Shown: in pieces, positions 1-11,215 of the stretch
Layout: each line of letters starts with the position of its first letter
Position numbering within the stretch: position 1 is the stretch's first letter
DNA from: Ligustrum vulgare
Taxonomy: Eukaryota > Streptophyta > Magnoliopsida > Lamiales > Oleaceae
Length of the DNA: 64,000 bases
Reading direction: 5' to 3'
NCBI GenBank assembly: GCA_963555705.1
Contig: OY743176.1
Span: forward strand, 43,973,026-44,037,025
The notes under the pieces: model-generated
Told to the model about the DNA's origin: nothing
Database searches by the model: none
The model's input: only the letters and a program-made list of their open reading frames with translations
Position numbers and translations under genes: made by a program

Positions 1-499
1 TCACACACGCACATTAATCAACTTAATCATGTACGTGGTGGACTGTCTATTTCCAGATGTGTCTGCCTTAACAGATGCCAACAAGTGCTCAACATCTCTC
101 AGGTATCCAAATGCATTTAGATTTTTCCTTATTCAAGAATTTTAGATTTTATTCTGAAAATCTTTAATTTTAAGGCAGCATATCGTGGCTAATATGTGCA
201 AATCTTGCAGAACAAGTCAGTTGATTGTGGGGCCCAATTTTGGTAATTCATTTGTTTCCTAATTCTTAAAATATTTTGTTTCTTTATTTATCCTATTTTT
301 GAGTCCTTCTTATAACCCAAAAACTCTCATACTTATATATACCTCACGTCCCAAACTCCCAAACTTCCTCTCATCTAAACCCTAACTTTCTTCTTCCTTT
401 ACTTTCACAAATCCGACACCCATCCTGAGTATAGCCAGAAGCAAGCAATCTGGAAGGAGGAGAACCACTCGAGGAGGCGGTGCCAATGGAAAATCTTCC
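1..499 (+). other. Leader of the Sirevirus-like env-like ORF region
   Basis: No coding region can be supported here. A TATA-like stretch lies at about 333-342, followed by a pyrimidine-rich leader. This would suit a promoter and 5' leader for the reading frames that start near 500. In Sirevirus-type copia elements an extra ORF lies between pol and the 3' LTR, and this stretch is in that position. The pol genes would be left of the window, so this is inference. Confidence 0.35.
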
Positions 500-2219
500 C
501 TGCCGAACCCATCGGAGATGGAGACACCAAGCGAAGGTGTCATGGTGGCAGTACCAAACTACGGCACTAGTCCTTCCCCGATGTCGCTCTCTACCTCTGG
601 TACTACTCCTACTCTTGCTCTACTCTTGGAAAAATTGACCCTAAGGCATCTCCACCATTCCATATACTACGGGTATAAATTTGACGCCCATATCAGGTAA
701 TCTTAGGTCCAATCATATTTCCCCCTTGGATATTTGGAGTGAATTACAAGGAGCAAGAAAAGTTGAAACTAAGAGAAAGGAAAAAGATGCGAAAATTGTG
801 GAAGAAGAAGAAGTACATGAATCTGGTGAATCTGAGTCGGAGGAGGAAAAAGGAAAAACAGAAGAGCAAGATGTGTCTGGTGAAGTAGAAAAATCTAAGG
901 AGGAGGATGAGGAAGCAGAAGAGTCCGGAACTGAAGAAAAACCAGATGAAATAGAGGAGTCTAAGGACGTAGACGAAGCTGAGCAATCAGAAGAGGAGAC
1001 TGAAAAAGAAACTGTGATCCCGGACAGAAAGGGAAAGAAGAAGGTAGAAGAAGCCACAAGTAAGTTTGAAGAAGAAAAAGTCTAAGGGAGACGCATCTGG
1101 GAATCCAGAGAGATCCAAATTTGATAATTCTTCATTCATTTGCACCCCTATACAGACTGCAAGAGGTATGTTTACCCCTTTCAATTTTAAGTTTTGGTCG
1201 TCGGAAGCATATACTGATTTCCAAAAACATATGTTGGGGAAACCAATGCATTATGAATCTAAGGTGGCTATAGAAGAGTTTGATGATTTTGAGGTAGATG
1301 ATATAGTGTCCCACTTTGGGTTGAAAAAATTGTCTGGATGTAAGGGGGAGATCAATGAGACTTTGGTTAAAGAGTTTTATGACAATATCCCTATTGACTT
1401 TAATTCCAAAAATTGCCTGTTTACCACTTCTATATTTGTTAGAGGACAATTGATTAAGATCTCTGCAAAGGAACTTAGAAAGTGGTTAGGGTTGAATGAA
1501 GATGTAGCTGATGAAGATAAGTCAATGGAAGCCACAAATGATGAAATTGCGATGGAGTTGTCGGGGGGAAAGGTTACGTGGCCGATGAAAGGGTTAAACA
1601 ATTACCTAGGTCGGAGATGTCCAAGAAATATCAAATTCTTCATAAAATTGTGAAGGCAAATTTTGACCAGCTCATTCATGATTCAAGCTTTAAGAGAGAG
1701 TCTACTAGAACTTTGTTTCTCCTTGGCACTAAACGAAACATTGACCTTGTTGCCTGTATTTGGAACTCAATTGTTGGTAGGGTCTCGAGGAGTGGTCCTT
1801 GACAAGGTAATACATATTTGTTGGTTTATTCTTGGATTATTTCACAATTTCTTCGTAATCAGGGTGTTCAGATGCTAGAGGATGATCTGTTGATCACTCC
1901 CAAGGTGTTAAACAAGGTCAGATGCAGGAAAACACTGGAGGTGCAGACCTCTCACAGGAAACAGGTTTTGGGTGACACTGCTGGAGAACAAGATTCATCT
2001 GGCAAGGATGCTAGAATTGGTCAGCCAGAAGTGAAAATTGTCGGGTTAAAAGCAGACGTATCTGACCTCAGGGTGTGTGTCAAACGGCTTGAAGACACAC
2101 TAGATCAGTTTCTTGGAGGATCTTCAAAAGATGTGGCTCCAGTGGAAGCCAAAGAAAAGAGGAAGGTTGCAGCCAAGAAGCTCCCTGACTCAAAGAAGCA
2201 AAAGAAGACGTGGGACTGA
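500..2219 (+). pseudogene. Env-like / plant transposon protein ORF of a Sirevirus-like element, broken
   Basis: Several short plus-strand frames join into one decayed gene. The pieces are a Ser/Thr/Pro-rich start (518-700), a very acidic Glu-rich stretch (681-1085), a globular part (1066-1653) and its continuation (1578-1802). The last piece (1818-2219) has a leucine-heptad, coiled-coil-like stretch around 2040-2110 and a lysine-rich tail. The globular part, with motifs such as FVRGQLIKIS and LRKWLGL, resembles the putative plant transposon protein domain found in plant retroelements. Frame changes between the pieces, for example near 690, 1075 and 1600-1800, show that it is no longer one intact ORF unless introns are present. 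A polypurine tract and LTR-like sequence follow it, which fits the extra 3' gene of Sireviruses. The product's function is unknown. Confidence 0.55.
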
Positions 2220-2554
2220 TCTCCACCCTTCCACATCCATCTGATCATTTTCAGTGATTTTGAAACAATGTTCTTGTGTTTTGTTTTAAAACAATTATTT
2301 TTGTGATCAACTTCAGTCTATGTGCAGGTTCTATGGGACTAATGGCTTCTCCTATTTGTTCCGAAAAGGGGGAGTAGTAGTATTAGTAGTAGTTGTGGTT
2401 TTTATCATCTTTTTGAAGTACTTTTTAATGCTCCCTATGTGTTGATACTCTTTACATGCATTTGTTAATTGTTATGGTGCATAACTTGAGGGGGAACTTA
2501 ATGATTTCTTGTGATTGTGAAAAGATAATTGGTTTTGGAAAAATAGAAAAAGCC

Positions 2555-3900
2555 AAAGGGGGAGATTGTTAACTTAATATTGTTGGCATTTCCTATTTTT
2601 CCACAAATCTGTAATTTAAGAATATTTAATTTAATTACGCAAAAGTTTCTTGAAAAATAATATCTCCTATATATGTTGGCCGAGTTTCATTTTATTTTTG
2701 GAGATAATAATTTTGGTTGAATCAAGAAATATTGATATGTTGATCTCGAAATCTTGTGAGTTTCTTGATGATTTAATTCTTGATATCCAAGGTTATCATT
2801 GGCCGAGGATAAGCTTGTGATTAGGTCGAAACCTTGATGATTTGATTCTTAGTATCTAAGTTTATCTCTTATGGCAAGATTACATCAAGAAATATTAATC
2901 AAGGAATATTGTGATTGGCCGAATATCTTTTTCCAGATATGGCCGAGTATCTTGATTCTTGGTAAGTCAAGTTTATCAATTCATATGGTAAGATATTTTA
3001 TTCCATAACCAATTGAGAATATCTTACCTTATCTTTACTAATGGTAAGATTTATGATTATTTTACCATTATCTCTAATTATCTTTGATTGACTTGCAGGT
3101 AATAGAGATTTTATGTAATTAGGATTCTTGATGGTCAAGAAATGCAATTGCATTTAAATAGGCGAAATATGGACATTTTCTCCAAGAAGTCTTGAAGCCA
3201 ATTTTTGTGTGGTGCACTAATATTCACAGCTTCAACAGTGTTTTGACTTCGATTCTCCGGGAGGAGATTATCAATTACTTAGAAAAGAAAAGGCCTTCAG
3301 CGTGAAGATCAAATGGGAGGTTTGAATCATATTCGAACGGGAGTTCGAGGTTGCTGAAAAGTGTTGCAGATTCAAAGAAAGCTACGGAAGAGTGGTGGGA
3401 TGTCAACTCATATTACATGTCATAGAAAGATCAGGGAGTGATCTATTTATTGGATGTTTGATAAGTCTATGCATAGATTTATCCTGTGGTTTAGATTGAT
3501 CTGTATAAACTCTTTTCTCAAATAGTGATTGATTTTTTGTCCACAGGGTGCGGGCACGTGGGTTTTCCCTGTTAGGGTTTTTCCCACGTTAAGCTCAAAT
3601 ATTGTGTTCTTGTCTACTTACAATTCTGCATAATTTATTCTGTATATTCACGTTTTACAAGCCAGATGAATCTGCATCAGCAAGATTCATCTGGTGTTGC
3701 ACTAAAACAAATCTTAACGATTCAATGTTAATTCATTACTGTCCAGACATATCTGTGACAGTCTGTTCGTTAAAAATAAAATTTAGACAACTTTAAATTT
3801 TCAATTACATTTTAGCTTTAAGTCCTTGTGTTAAACGTGAAGGTTGTGAGATTTGTCTCTAGCCAAACAAACTCGAACACCTTTTCCTCTAAGTAATAAA
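2555..3900 (+). mobile_element. Polypurine tract and LTR-like sequence of the Sirevirus-like element
   Basis: A purine-rich tract ending in GGGGGAGA (about 2555-2566) is followed by TGTTAAC at 2567. This is the usual junction of a polypurine tract with a copia 3' LTR. The sequence beyond is AT-rich and noncoding. It contains two hairpins, at 3554-3590 and 3662-3694, of the kind found near the R region. I could not find a clear LTR end or a TSD, so the right boundary is approximate and the LTR may run closer to 4095. Confidence 0.5.
3662..3694. repeat. 12-bp perfect inverted repeat in the LTR-like region
   Basis: The arms CCAGATGAATCT and AGATTCATCTGG are perfect complements around a 9-base loop. 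A weaker hairpin with ACGTGGG/CCCACGT arms lies just upstream (about 3554-3590). Both could fold in the retroelement transcript. Their role is unknown. Confidence 0.7.
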
Positions 3901-4095
3901 TCTCTGTTGAACCTTTTGATTTAATCCATTGTCATATTTGGGTTAAATTTCATAAATCTTCCTTATTAGGTGCTCATTATTTTTCACAATTGTGGGTGAT
4001 TTTTCTCATTATACTTGGGTTTTTCTTATATAACGTAAGAACGAGACTTGCTCACTCTTACAATCTTTCTATTTTTACATTGAAACATAATTCAA

Positions 4096-7000
4096 TAAGA
4101 GGATAAAAACATTGCAAAGTGATAACCGATTGGAATTTGACATGGAAGATTTTTATAATTCTAAAGGTATTGTACACAAGATAAGATGTGTAAACACACC
4201 ACAACAAAATAGGGTGGTGGAAAGAAAACATGGGCACGGGGCACCTACTCAATGTCATATTTGCTCTATGTTTCCAAGACGTCCTACCAATTAAATTTTG
4301 TGGTGAATCAAAGAGTGGATACAGTTTGGTTCAATCCGGTTCCTAAAGGAATCGAAAGAGTACCAGTGGAAATTTTAGTAATGGAACCATTGGTTCCATA
4401 TTTGATTTCGGATCCAAATCAGATATGAACTAATTGGTTCCAGTTCGGTCTGGTTCGGTTATTTATATTGAAAATGTTAAAATAAAATGTTCATTAATGA
4501 AGATTAAAATTTCCTGTGAGACTACTTTTTAAAAAAAACTGCACATACTTCACAAAGATTTAAAGAAAAAAAAAATCATGTTTACAAATTAAAAAATAAT
4601 ACCCAAATAATATATGTTACTATCATTAAGTAATCTACCCTACATAAATTCATAAACAAACTTGAAAGGTTATAGAATTGGAATAAACTTTTATAACTTT
4701 TATATTTATAGTTTATAGAATTGTTTAGTTATATATAGCAGACTGACTTTAGAGGTGAATGTTGATAGGTTAAATTGATTATAGGAAAGAATCAAAGTAA
4801 TTGAGAAGAACAAGGATTATGTGGACATAAATAACCAATTATGACCTAAATGGGAAGTTTCACAAGGTGTTTTTATTTTTAACTAAAAAAAATCAACAAA
4901 GTGAAGAACCGAATTACCATCGGTTCTAATAAACAAGCACAGGGAATCGAAACGAAACTGTCCAATTCTAAATAGTAAGTCCTAAAATCGAATTTTTCCT
5001 TGGTCAGACCGAAACCGAACCGGACGATTTTGGTCCGATTCCACCGGTTCCGGGAAATAATGCCCACTCCTAGGTGAATGTCTGTTAACTGCAGCATATC
5101 TTATTAATCGCACTCCAACTCCTTTTGTTGTTTGGTAAGCCCCTATTCCAATTGTTATTTAAATCAATTCCCGTCTTCTCCAATTTAAAAGCTTTTGGCT
5201 GCTTGTGTTTTGCAGCAAATACAAGTAGTTCAAAAACAAAGTTTGACTCTAAAGCATCCTGTTGCATTTTTCTTGGTTATCTTCATGGCCAAAAGGTATA
5301 TAAACTCTATGACCTTGAAACTAATCGGATTTTTGTTTCTCGAGATGTTGAGTTTAGAGAAAATGTCTTCCCATTTCATCGAGAACAATAAACAAAAATG
5401 TCCTCGAGTCATCCCATTCTTCCTTGTTATATCGGTGAGACTAATAATGAAGCTGTGTCTCCTCCACCCGCTGAAACACCACCTGAATTGCAAAATAACC
5501 AAGAAATTTATATCACAACATAAGAACATTCTCGAGCACCTGTTCGACAATCCAATCATGAGTCACATCGTCCACCATACCTCAAAGATTATCATTGTCA
5601 ATTAGCCACATGTGATCCGCCGAAACCAAAGTCTTCTTCCAATCATGTAAGTACCTCTCATCCACTAGAAGATTTATTGTTATATGAACAAATCTCTCCA
5701 AGGAATCATTCTTTTTTAGCTTCCGTATCTTCTAGCCATGAACCAAAGACATTCAAACAGGTGATGCTAGATATGAATTGGTGAGAGGACATGGAAGAGG
5801 AAATTAATGCCTTGGAGGTTAATCGGACTTGGGAGCTTATGCCACTACCACCTAGAAAACAAGCCATCGGATGTAAATGAGTGTTCAAAATAAAATACCA
5901 ACTAGATGGCACCATTGAATGATACAAGGCTCGATTAGTGGCAAAAGGACACAGTAAAAAAAATGACTATATTTTCAAGAAACCTTTGCACCAATATCCA
6001 AACTTACAACAATCCGATGTCTATTAGCCATTGTAGGTGTAAAAAAATGGCACCTCCATCAGCTTGACATTAGCAGTGCTTTCCTTCATGGTGATTTGGA
6101 TGAAGAAGTTTATATGCAGCTTCCACAAGGTTTTCAACATCATGGCACTGGCAATGTTATCTATAAACTTTGAAAGTCCCTCTATGGTCTCAAACAGGCT
6201 TCTTCTCGTCAATGGTTTGCCAAACTTTCTAGCAAGATGTTGGTAGTCGGTTATCAACAGTCAAAGGCAGACTATTCCTTATTTACAAAACTAGCAACAA
6301 TTCTCTTACTACTATCCTTGTATATGTCGATGACATTATTATTGCAGGTGATAATCTTGAGGAGATTCAGAACCCAAAGGCATCTCTTTGAAGTCATTTC
6401 AAAGTGCAAGATCTTAGTACCCTAAAATATTTCCTTAGTATAGAAATTGCTCGATCTTAATTGGGCATTCTAAAGCTACGAAAATATGCTCTTGAGTTAC
6501 TTGAAGAACTTGGTCTCCTTGGAATGCATCCTTCAATGACTCCAATGGAAAAAAAATCTTCGATTGAACAAGAATGATGGAGAACTTATTTCAAATCCAA
6601 CAACTTATAGGCGCTTTGTTGGATGCTTGCTTTACCTCACAGTCACACGACCAGATATTGCTTACTCTGTTCAAATTCTTAGCCAATTTCTTGGACAACC
6701 TCGTCAACCACACTATCTTGCTGCAATATGGGTTTTACACTATTTGAAGAGTTGTCTCGGGCAAGGAATGCTTCTTTCAACATTTAGTTCACTATAACTT
6801 CACGGTTATTATCAACTGTTTCCCACTCTTCTGCTGAAGCAGAATATATAGCAATGGCGACAACCTGTTGTGAAGTTAGTTGGCTATTATACTTGCTAAA
6901 GGATTTTTGAATTCATCATTCACAGAAAGCTCATCTTTCCTATGACAAGCCACCTTACATATTGCACCCAACCCAACCTTTCATGAACGTACCAAACACA

Positions 7001-7170
7001 TTGAGATAGACTGTCATTTGGTTCATGAAAAGACCCAACAAGGAGTAGTTAGTACACATTTTGTTCATTCCAAACAACAGTTGGCTGATATTTTTACAAA
7101 AGCACTTGGAGTTGATATGTTCTATGATTTACTTGTAAAGATGAGTTCAGAACATTCACATGCCATCTTG
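4096..7170 (+). pseudogene. Copia integrase - reverse transcriptase - RNase H remnant
   Basis: This is a plus-strand Ty1/copia pol, truncated at its 5' end and full of frameshifts and stops. The integrase core starts abruptly at about 4096; the motif TPQQNRVVERKH is visible at 4198-4235. An insertion at 4310-5072 interrupts it. Integrase resumes at 5081 with AAYLINRTPTP-like coding, then the stretch FGCLCFAANTS at 5185-5230. Reverse transcriptase follows (about 5790-6450), with YKARLVAKGH and FLHGDLDEEVYMQLP. RNase H ends near 7150, with a [10 protein letters not shown] motif at about 7080. The order INT-RT-RH is diagnostic of copia. Gag, protease and the 5' LTR are missing, so the copy cannot be active. 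Confidence 0.85.
4310..5072. mobile_element. Non-autonomous hAT-like element inserted in copia integrase
   Basis: The element is flanked by an 8-bp TSD with one mismatch (GGTGAATC at 4302-4309, GGTGAATG at 5073-5080). Its short imperfect terminal inverted repeats share GAGTGG. Subterminal GGTTC/GAACC-type repeats are frequent at both ends, as in plant hAT elements. It holds no transposase ORF. Removing it rejoins the copia integrase frame, which confirms the boundaries. Confidence 0.75.
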
Positions 7171-7328
7171 AGGGGGGAGTATTAAGAATGATTTACTTAT
7201 CACATTTCTCCCACCATTCATGCATAACAAATTCCCAATAATCAGTGATTTCCCACTGTCTATTTTTTTTCATTAGATTTTTTTTTTTTGCTTTCATCTT
7301 CCATATTTGAAAAAATCTTCTAACTTGC

Positions 7329-7362
<34 letters not shown>

Positions 7363-7460
7363 AACATTCAGAATCAATATAACAGATAATTTAATTTCTT
7401 CTCCTTCAATTCCTTAATCTTTTCATATTCATGAATCAAGCATGTTAGAAACTTGTTACA
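7171..7460 (+). mobile_element. Copia 3' LTR with polypurine tract
   Basis: The tract AGGGGGGAG (7171-7179) directly follows the RNase H end and leads into TATTAAGAATG, a usual small-copia LTR start with TG changed to TA. The LTR appears to run to about 7460. It contains a dinucleotide run of TA then TG at about 7333-7362. No 5' LTR was seen in the window. Confidence 0.55.
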
Positions 7461-7513
7461 TCAAAACCAACACATGATTAAAAATAAAAAAAAAGAAATA
7501 AAAAAGAAAGTAA

Positions 7514-7675
7514 GCCTTGTTTAGTTTAGGAGTCTTTGAACAACTTTCCCCAAAACTCATTTTTAACCACAGATTTTTATGAGACCTATCACTTTCACAC
7601 TTTTCAACCTCTTTTCAACTACACATTCTTCCAAAAATTCAAATTTCATCCAAAATCTCCTACACCAACGGGCTC
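7514..7675. mobile_element. MITE, 162 bp, TAA flanks
   Basis: The imperfect terminal inverted repeats begin GCCTTGTTTAG on the left and, read inward, GAGCCCGTTGG on the right; each then reaches TAGGAG. TAA lies on both sides (7511-7513 and 7676-7678), which would suit a Tourist-like element. There is no coding capacity. Confidence 0.5.
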
Positions 7676-7803
7676 TAAGAAAAAAATGTTGTAAATAAAT
7701 GTGTTTGAAGCTACTATTTTCTGTCTGCCGGTAATCAAATAAATATCATCCATTGTTAAATGATATAGTAACCTTAACAATGAAAGGACTTTAAGAGAAG
7801 AAT

Positions 7804-7995
7804 TTACACTGGGGGCAAACGAGTGTTGTTTTCACTGTCATCAGAAGGATGTGGAGGGAGAATGAGTTGATATTTTGCATCTGATACATTAGAAACACTA
7901 GGTGGGATATGTACTTCAGTCACTGCTAGCTTTTCCTTCGCTTGATCTTCCACAATTTCTAGTGAGGCTATCTTTTGCTGTGAATTAGGAAGCAT
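7804..7995 (-). CDS. Unrecognised 63-aa reading frame beside an LTR fragment
   Basis: A short minus-strand frame runs MLPNSQQKIASLEI to a C-terminus rich in Pro and Ser. I do not recognise it. Directly upstream on the same strand is copia-type LTR sequence, including a leader resembling that at 29540-29580. This may be a captured exon fragment or the start of a decayed element ORF. There is no independent support that it is expressed. Confidence 0.2.
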   Translation of the reverse strand: MLPNSQQKIASLEIVEDQAKEKLAVTEVHIPPSVSNVSDAKYQLILPPHPSDDSENNTRLPPV

Positions 7996-8540
7996 AATTC
8001 TATTTTAAGCAATTAATATAAAGAAGGAGAAATAAGAAATCGAGAACATGTAAGATTTATAGAGGTTCGCCTCAATGTGAGATTGCATGAATGTGCTACA
8101 ATGAAAAAGGAATGTTAACAAGTGAAAACACAAACTTATCTCTTTTCTCTCTATTTTGATGGATGTAAAAGGTCTAAGCATTACTTTTTATTTATAAGAT
8201 TGAATAGGGAAAAATCGAATTATACAAGGACTCCAATTCTATAATAGGATTTTACAAAAACACAATCTCCTAAACAATCTTTAAGTAGAATTTTCGTCTA
8301 GGGGTAGAACCCCTCCATCCCTGGGAGGGGTTGTCTGCTCCCTTCCAACCCCCACAAAGATCTCACCATGGAAGTCAGATCCCTACCATTTTGTAAAGTG
8401 GCAGTCAGCATTAATTAGGTACAAATAATTAAGGTTTACCAACTTTACACGTTTGGGCTTAATTTACAATCTTCTTTTCTTGTTCTAAAGTAACTTCACC
8501 AATACGCCTTCAGGAGAAATAGAAGATCGAATAGTGAATT
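7996..8540 (-). mobile_element. Copia-type LTR fragment (minus), target of the Tat insertion
   Basis: Read on the minus strand, this stretch matches the plus-strand sequence at about 29380-29600 in several blocks: a TATA-like part, CATCCATCAAAA, AGAGAGAAAAGAGA and CTCTATAAATCTT. It is therefore a relative of the LTR of the copia element at 29281-34860. The rest is AT-rich with a short GC-rich block near 8300-8345. The Tat element at 8546 is inserted at its right side. Its outer ends were not found. Confidence 0.4.
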
Positions 8541-8545
8541 GTTCT

Positions 8546-9207
8546 TGTTTCATGCGGGTGTTATTTTTCTCATGCTAAAATTTAAAAAGGGATCAAACAA
8601 AAGTTTAAGAAACTTCATGAGACAAATTCCAAAAAATGGGTGTTTTGCACTATAAAAACTTAAGTTACAAGATGACTCTAAGGGGTGCAAGCAAACAAAT
8701 TAAACTAAGGAAAACCTAATAAAATCTAACATATGAGAATTACATCTCTGTTTAAGTGTTTTGATTTGTTGGTCCTTCTAAATGCCTAAGTTTTTATAAT
8801 ATATACAATCACTGCTGGAAACTACTTACTTACTTTGTAACCGACTTGAAGCAACCGATGCCCACTTCCTTGAGATGTTTAACTCCTTTTAGTGACTTTC
8901 CATGATGATCCAACTTGCTTCTCCCATGTTCTCATCAACTTTTATTGTTGCATCAACTGCCCATGATCTTGATAACAATACACATAAGGATAACTTCTCG
9001 TAATGGCTCCAACGATTTTTCTTAGATTGTGGAGTGAGCTGTGGAAAATGCCTCTTTACTTGTATCTCGTCTAATCGCCCAATTACCCAGGCTCGCTCTA
9101 TTCATCCAATCACCCGAACTCCTGCACACCACCCTATTATTTGCAATGGGATCTCATGTTTTGGACTTTCATGTTAGGCCTCCGAATTTTGTATTTTTAT
9201 GTTAACA
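8546..9207 (-). repeat. 3' LTR of the Tat-lineage element (662 bp)
   Basis: It is homologous to 26897-27452 along its length, for example in the shared block AAACTTAAGTTACAAGATG. It is about 106 bp longer than the other LTR, mainly because of a segment around 8870-8990 that the right LTR lacks. It starts TG and ends CA. Confidence 0.8.
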
Positions 9208-10250
9208 ATTAACCTCAAATGTGGCTGAATTAATGTGTAATCATTAATTTCACCATATTCAAAGTATTTGTGTATTTTTTGCAATCTCAGAATCCAAGAA
9301 AGCTTAATGTTTCTAATATTCTTCCCAATATTTCTACTCCAAAGTGCTTCCTTTTCTAGCGATTTATCTTTCAAAACTTTGATCCTTTGATTTCCGCCAC
9401 TCCATAAATGTATGGATGTTTGCATTCCACCCGTTTATTTTCCGATCTTTTGTAAAATTGAGTCCTTATTTTACCTATATTTCCTATCTTCTTCATCATT
9501 AATCTTATCCAGAAAGCATCACTTCAATGATAGCCGTGAAAATTATTAGTCCTCAGAACCCAGTGAATCGAATATTTCATCTTCTCATCAACAGATGCTA
9601 TCTTTTCTTCGTCAATTTTGCCATTTACCATTATTCCTCTATTGGTATGGGAGATTTAGGAAATATTTTGACCAATGAAGGTATTCTCAACTCCCTTTCC
9701 CTTTATGATCCCCAAAGAGGATTCTTATGGTGAGATTATTGCCTGCAGAGACTGCTTCTCAGTCTGTTGTCAAATTGTTTTGACCACAATGGCCTCTTGA
9801 TTCCTCTGGTAGGTCTATGAAGTATTTATTTTAGCAATGTATTTAGGAAGGCAGTCAAAGCTGTTATTAAAATTCTTGTTTGAACGTTATTCGCTCTATC
9901 CTTTATTTGAATGTTTTCATCCCATTTTCCTTTTATCTATTTAACGAAAGGAGAATTCTTGTTAACTTCTCCAATCTAGCCAATGCTCATGGACCAAATA
10001 CACGTGATTTCATAAAAGATGTGGTAAGATGATATCATCCTTTTTATCTTACAAAAAAAAAAAAAAAAATTTAAGATAGGATGGTGGCATCTTGATTGTA
10101 ATCACCTTTATATGTACTTTTATTCCTATGTAGAATCAACTTTTATTTATTCATTTTCCCATACAGAAGGAATATATTTTTTCAAATACTTTCCATTGAT
10201 AGCTCTAACTTTTTTTATTTTTTGTCTAAATCTTCCAGATTGTTGGTCTT
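9208..10250 (-). other. 3' untranslated or decayed coding part of the Tat element
   Basis: This lies between the end of integrase and the 3' LTR. Small open frames exist on both strands (for example 9174-9425 minus and 9527-9733 plus), but I recognise none of them. Tat elements often carry extra sequence or ORFs here. No clear function is visible, and a poly-A run lies near 10053-10070. Confidence 0.4.
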
Positions 10251-11215
10251 TTAGGTAACACACTTTTTATCCTGTATGGACCTTCCCAATTGAGCAGTCA
10301 TTTTCCATACTTTAGATCTTTGCTGTCTAAAGGAAGTACTGTCTTCCAAACTATTTTCTATGTTAAAAGATTTGGCTATGACTTTTTTGTTATAAGGTTT
10401 AGCCATTTTACGCTTCTGAACTTGTAATTTATTTAGGACATCCACTTTAACTCGTCCAGCTCTAACATGTTCTGAACCGTGGCTTCTAAATATTGTTCAT
10501 TACCTATATTGTTTTGCAAAGTTACCATGATTTATTGTACATTGATTTTAATATGTAACACTGTCTCTTGACCGTATGTGAATTGAAACGGAGTAACCTT
10601 TGTACTTGAACGTGGCGATGTTTTGTAGGCCCATAGAGCTTTGATCAAGCATTTATGCCAATTTTTGGCATTTTCATCTATCATCTTCCTTATAATATTT
10701 TTGAGAATTTGTTTGAAGATTCAGTTTGGCCATGTGACTGGGCATAATAAGGTGTTGAGTTAACTAATTTAATACCAAATTCACCCTAAAAATATTTGAC
10801 TTGTTCTCCATTCAGAGAAGTCCCATGATCCATCATCACAGTTTGAGGTATTCCAAATCTATAACTTATATGATCTTGGATGAACCTTATGATATTCCCT
10901 TGCGAAATCTATTTTAAAGGAATAACATCAACCGACTTAGTAAAAAGTTCTGCGGTCACTATGACAAACATGTTCTGCTTGGATGAGGGGGGATAAATCT
11001 TTCTTATTAAGTCCATTGCTCATCCTATAAAAGGTCAAGGCTGAATGATGGGAGACATTTCTCTTGCTGGCATCCTTTGAAAAAATCCATGTTTTTGACA
11101 TGCTAAACAATCCTTAGTTTAATGGATCCATAATTCACCCATCTTTGCCCATAAATATCCACTTCTAATGATTAACCATCTCATTTTTTGACCCACTTGG
11201 TGAGCTCTGCATATT
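10251..11215 (-). pseudogene. Tat integrase: zinc finger, catalytic core and C-terminal part
   Basis: On the minus strand, the cysteine half of an integrase zinc finger is readable near 11090-11190 (DCLACQKHG). The core end with the motif LWAYKTSPRSST lies at about 10590-10650. The C-terminal region is 10251-10445, with AKPYNKKV. Stops and frame changes break it throughout. The N-terminal half of the zinc finger lies beyond a solo LTR, at 12908-12960, and joins back in frame when that insertion is removed. This confirms both the gene and the insertion. Confidence 0.75.

Noticed and set aside
713..1057. Ser-rich minus-strand frame of 114 aa
   Set aside because: Mirror of the Glu-rich plus-strand frame; GAA/GAG codons read backwards give Ser and Phe.
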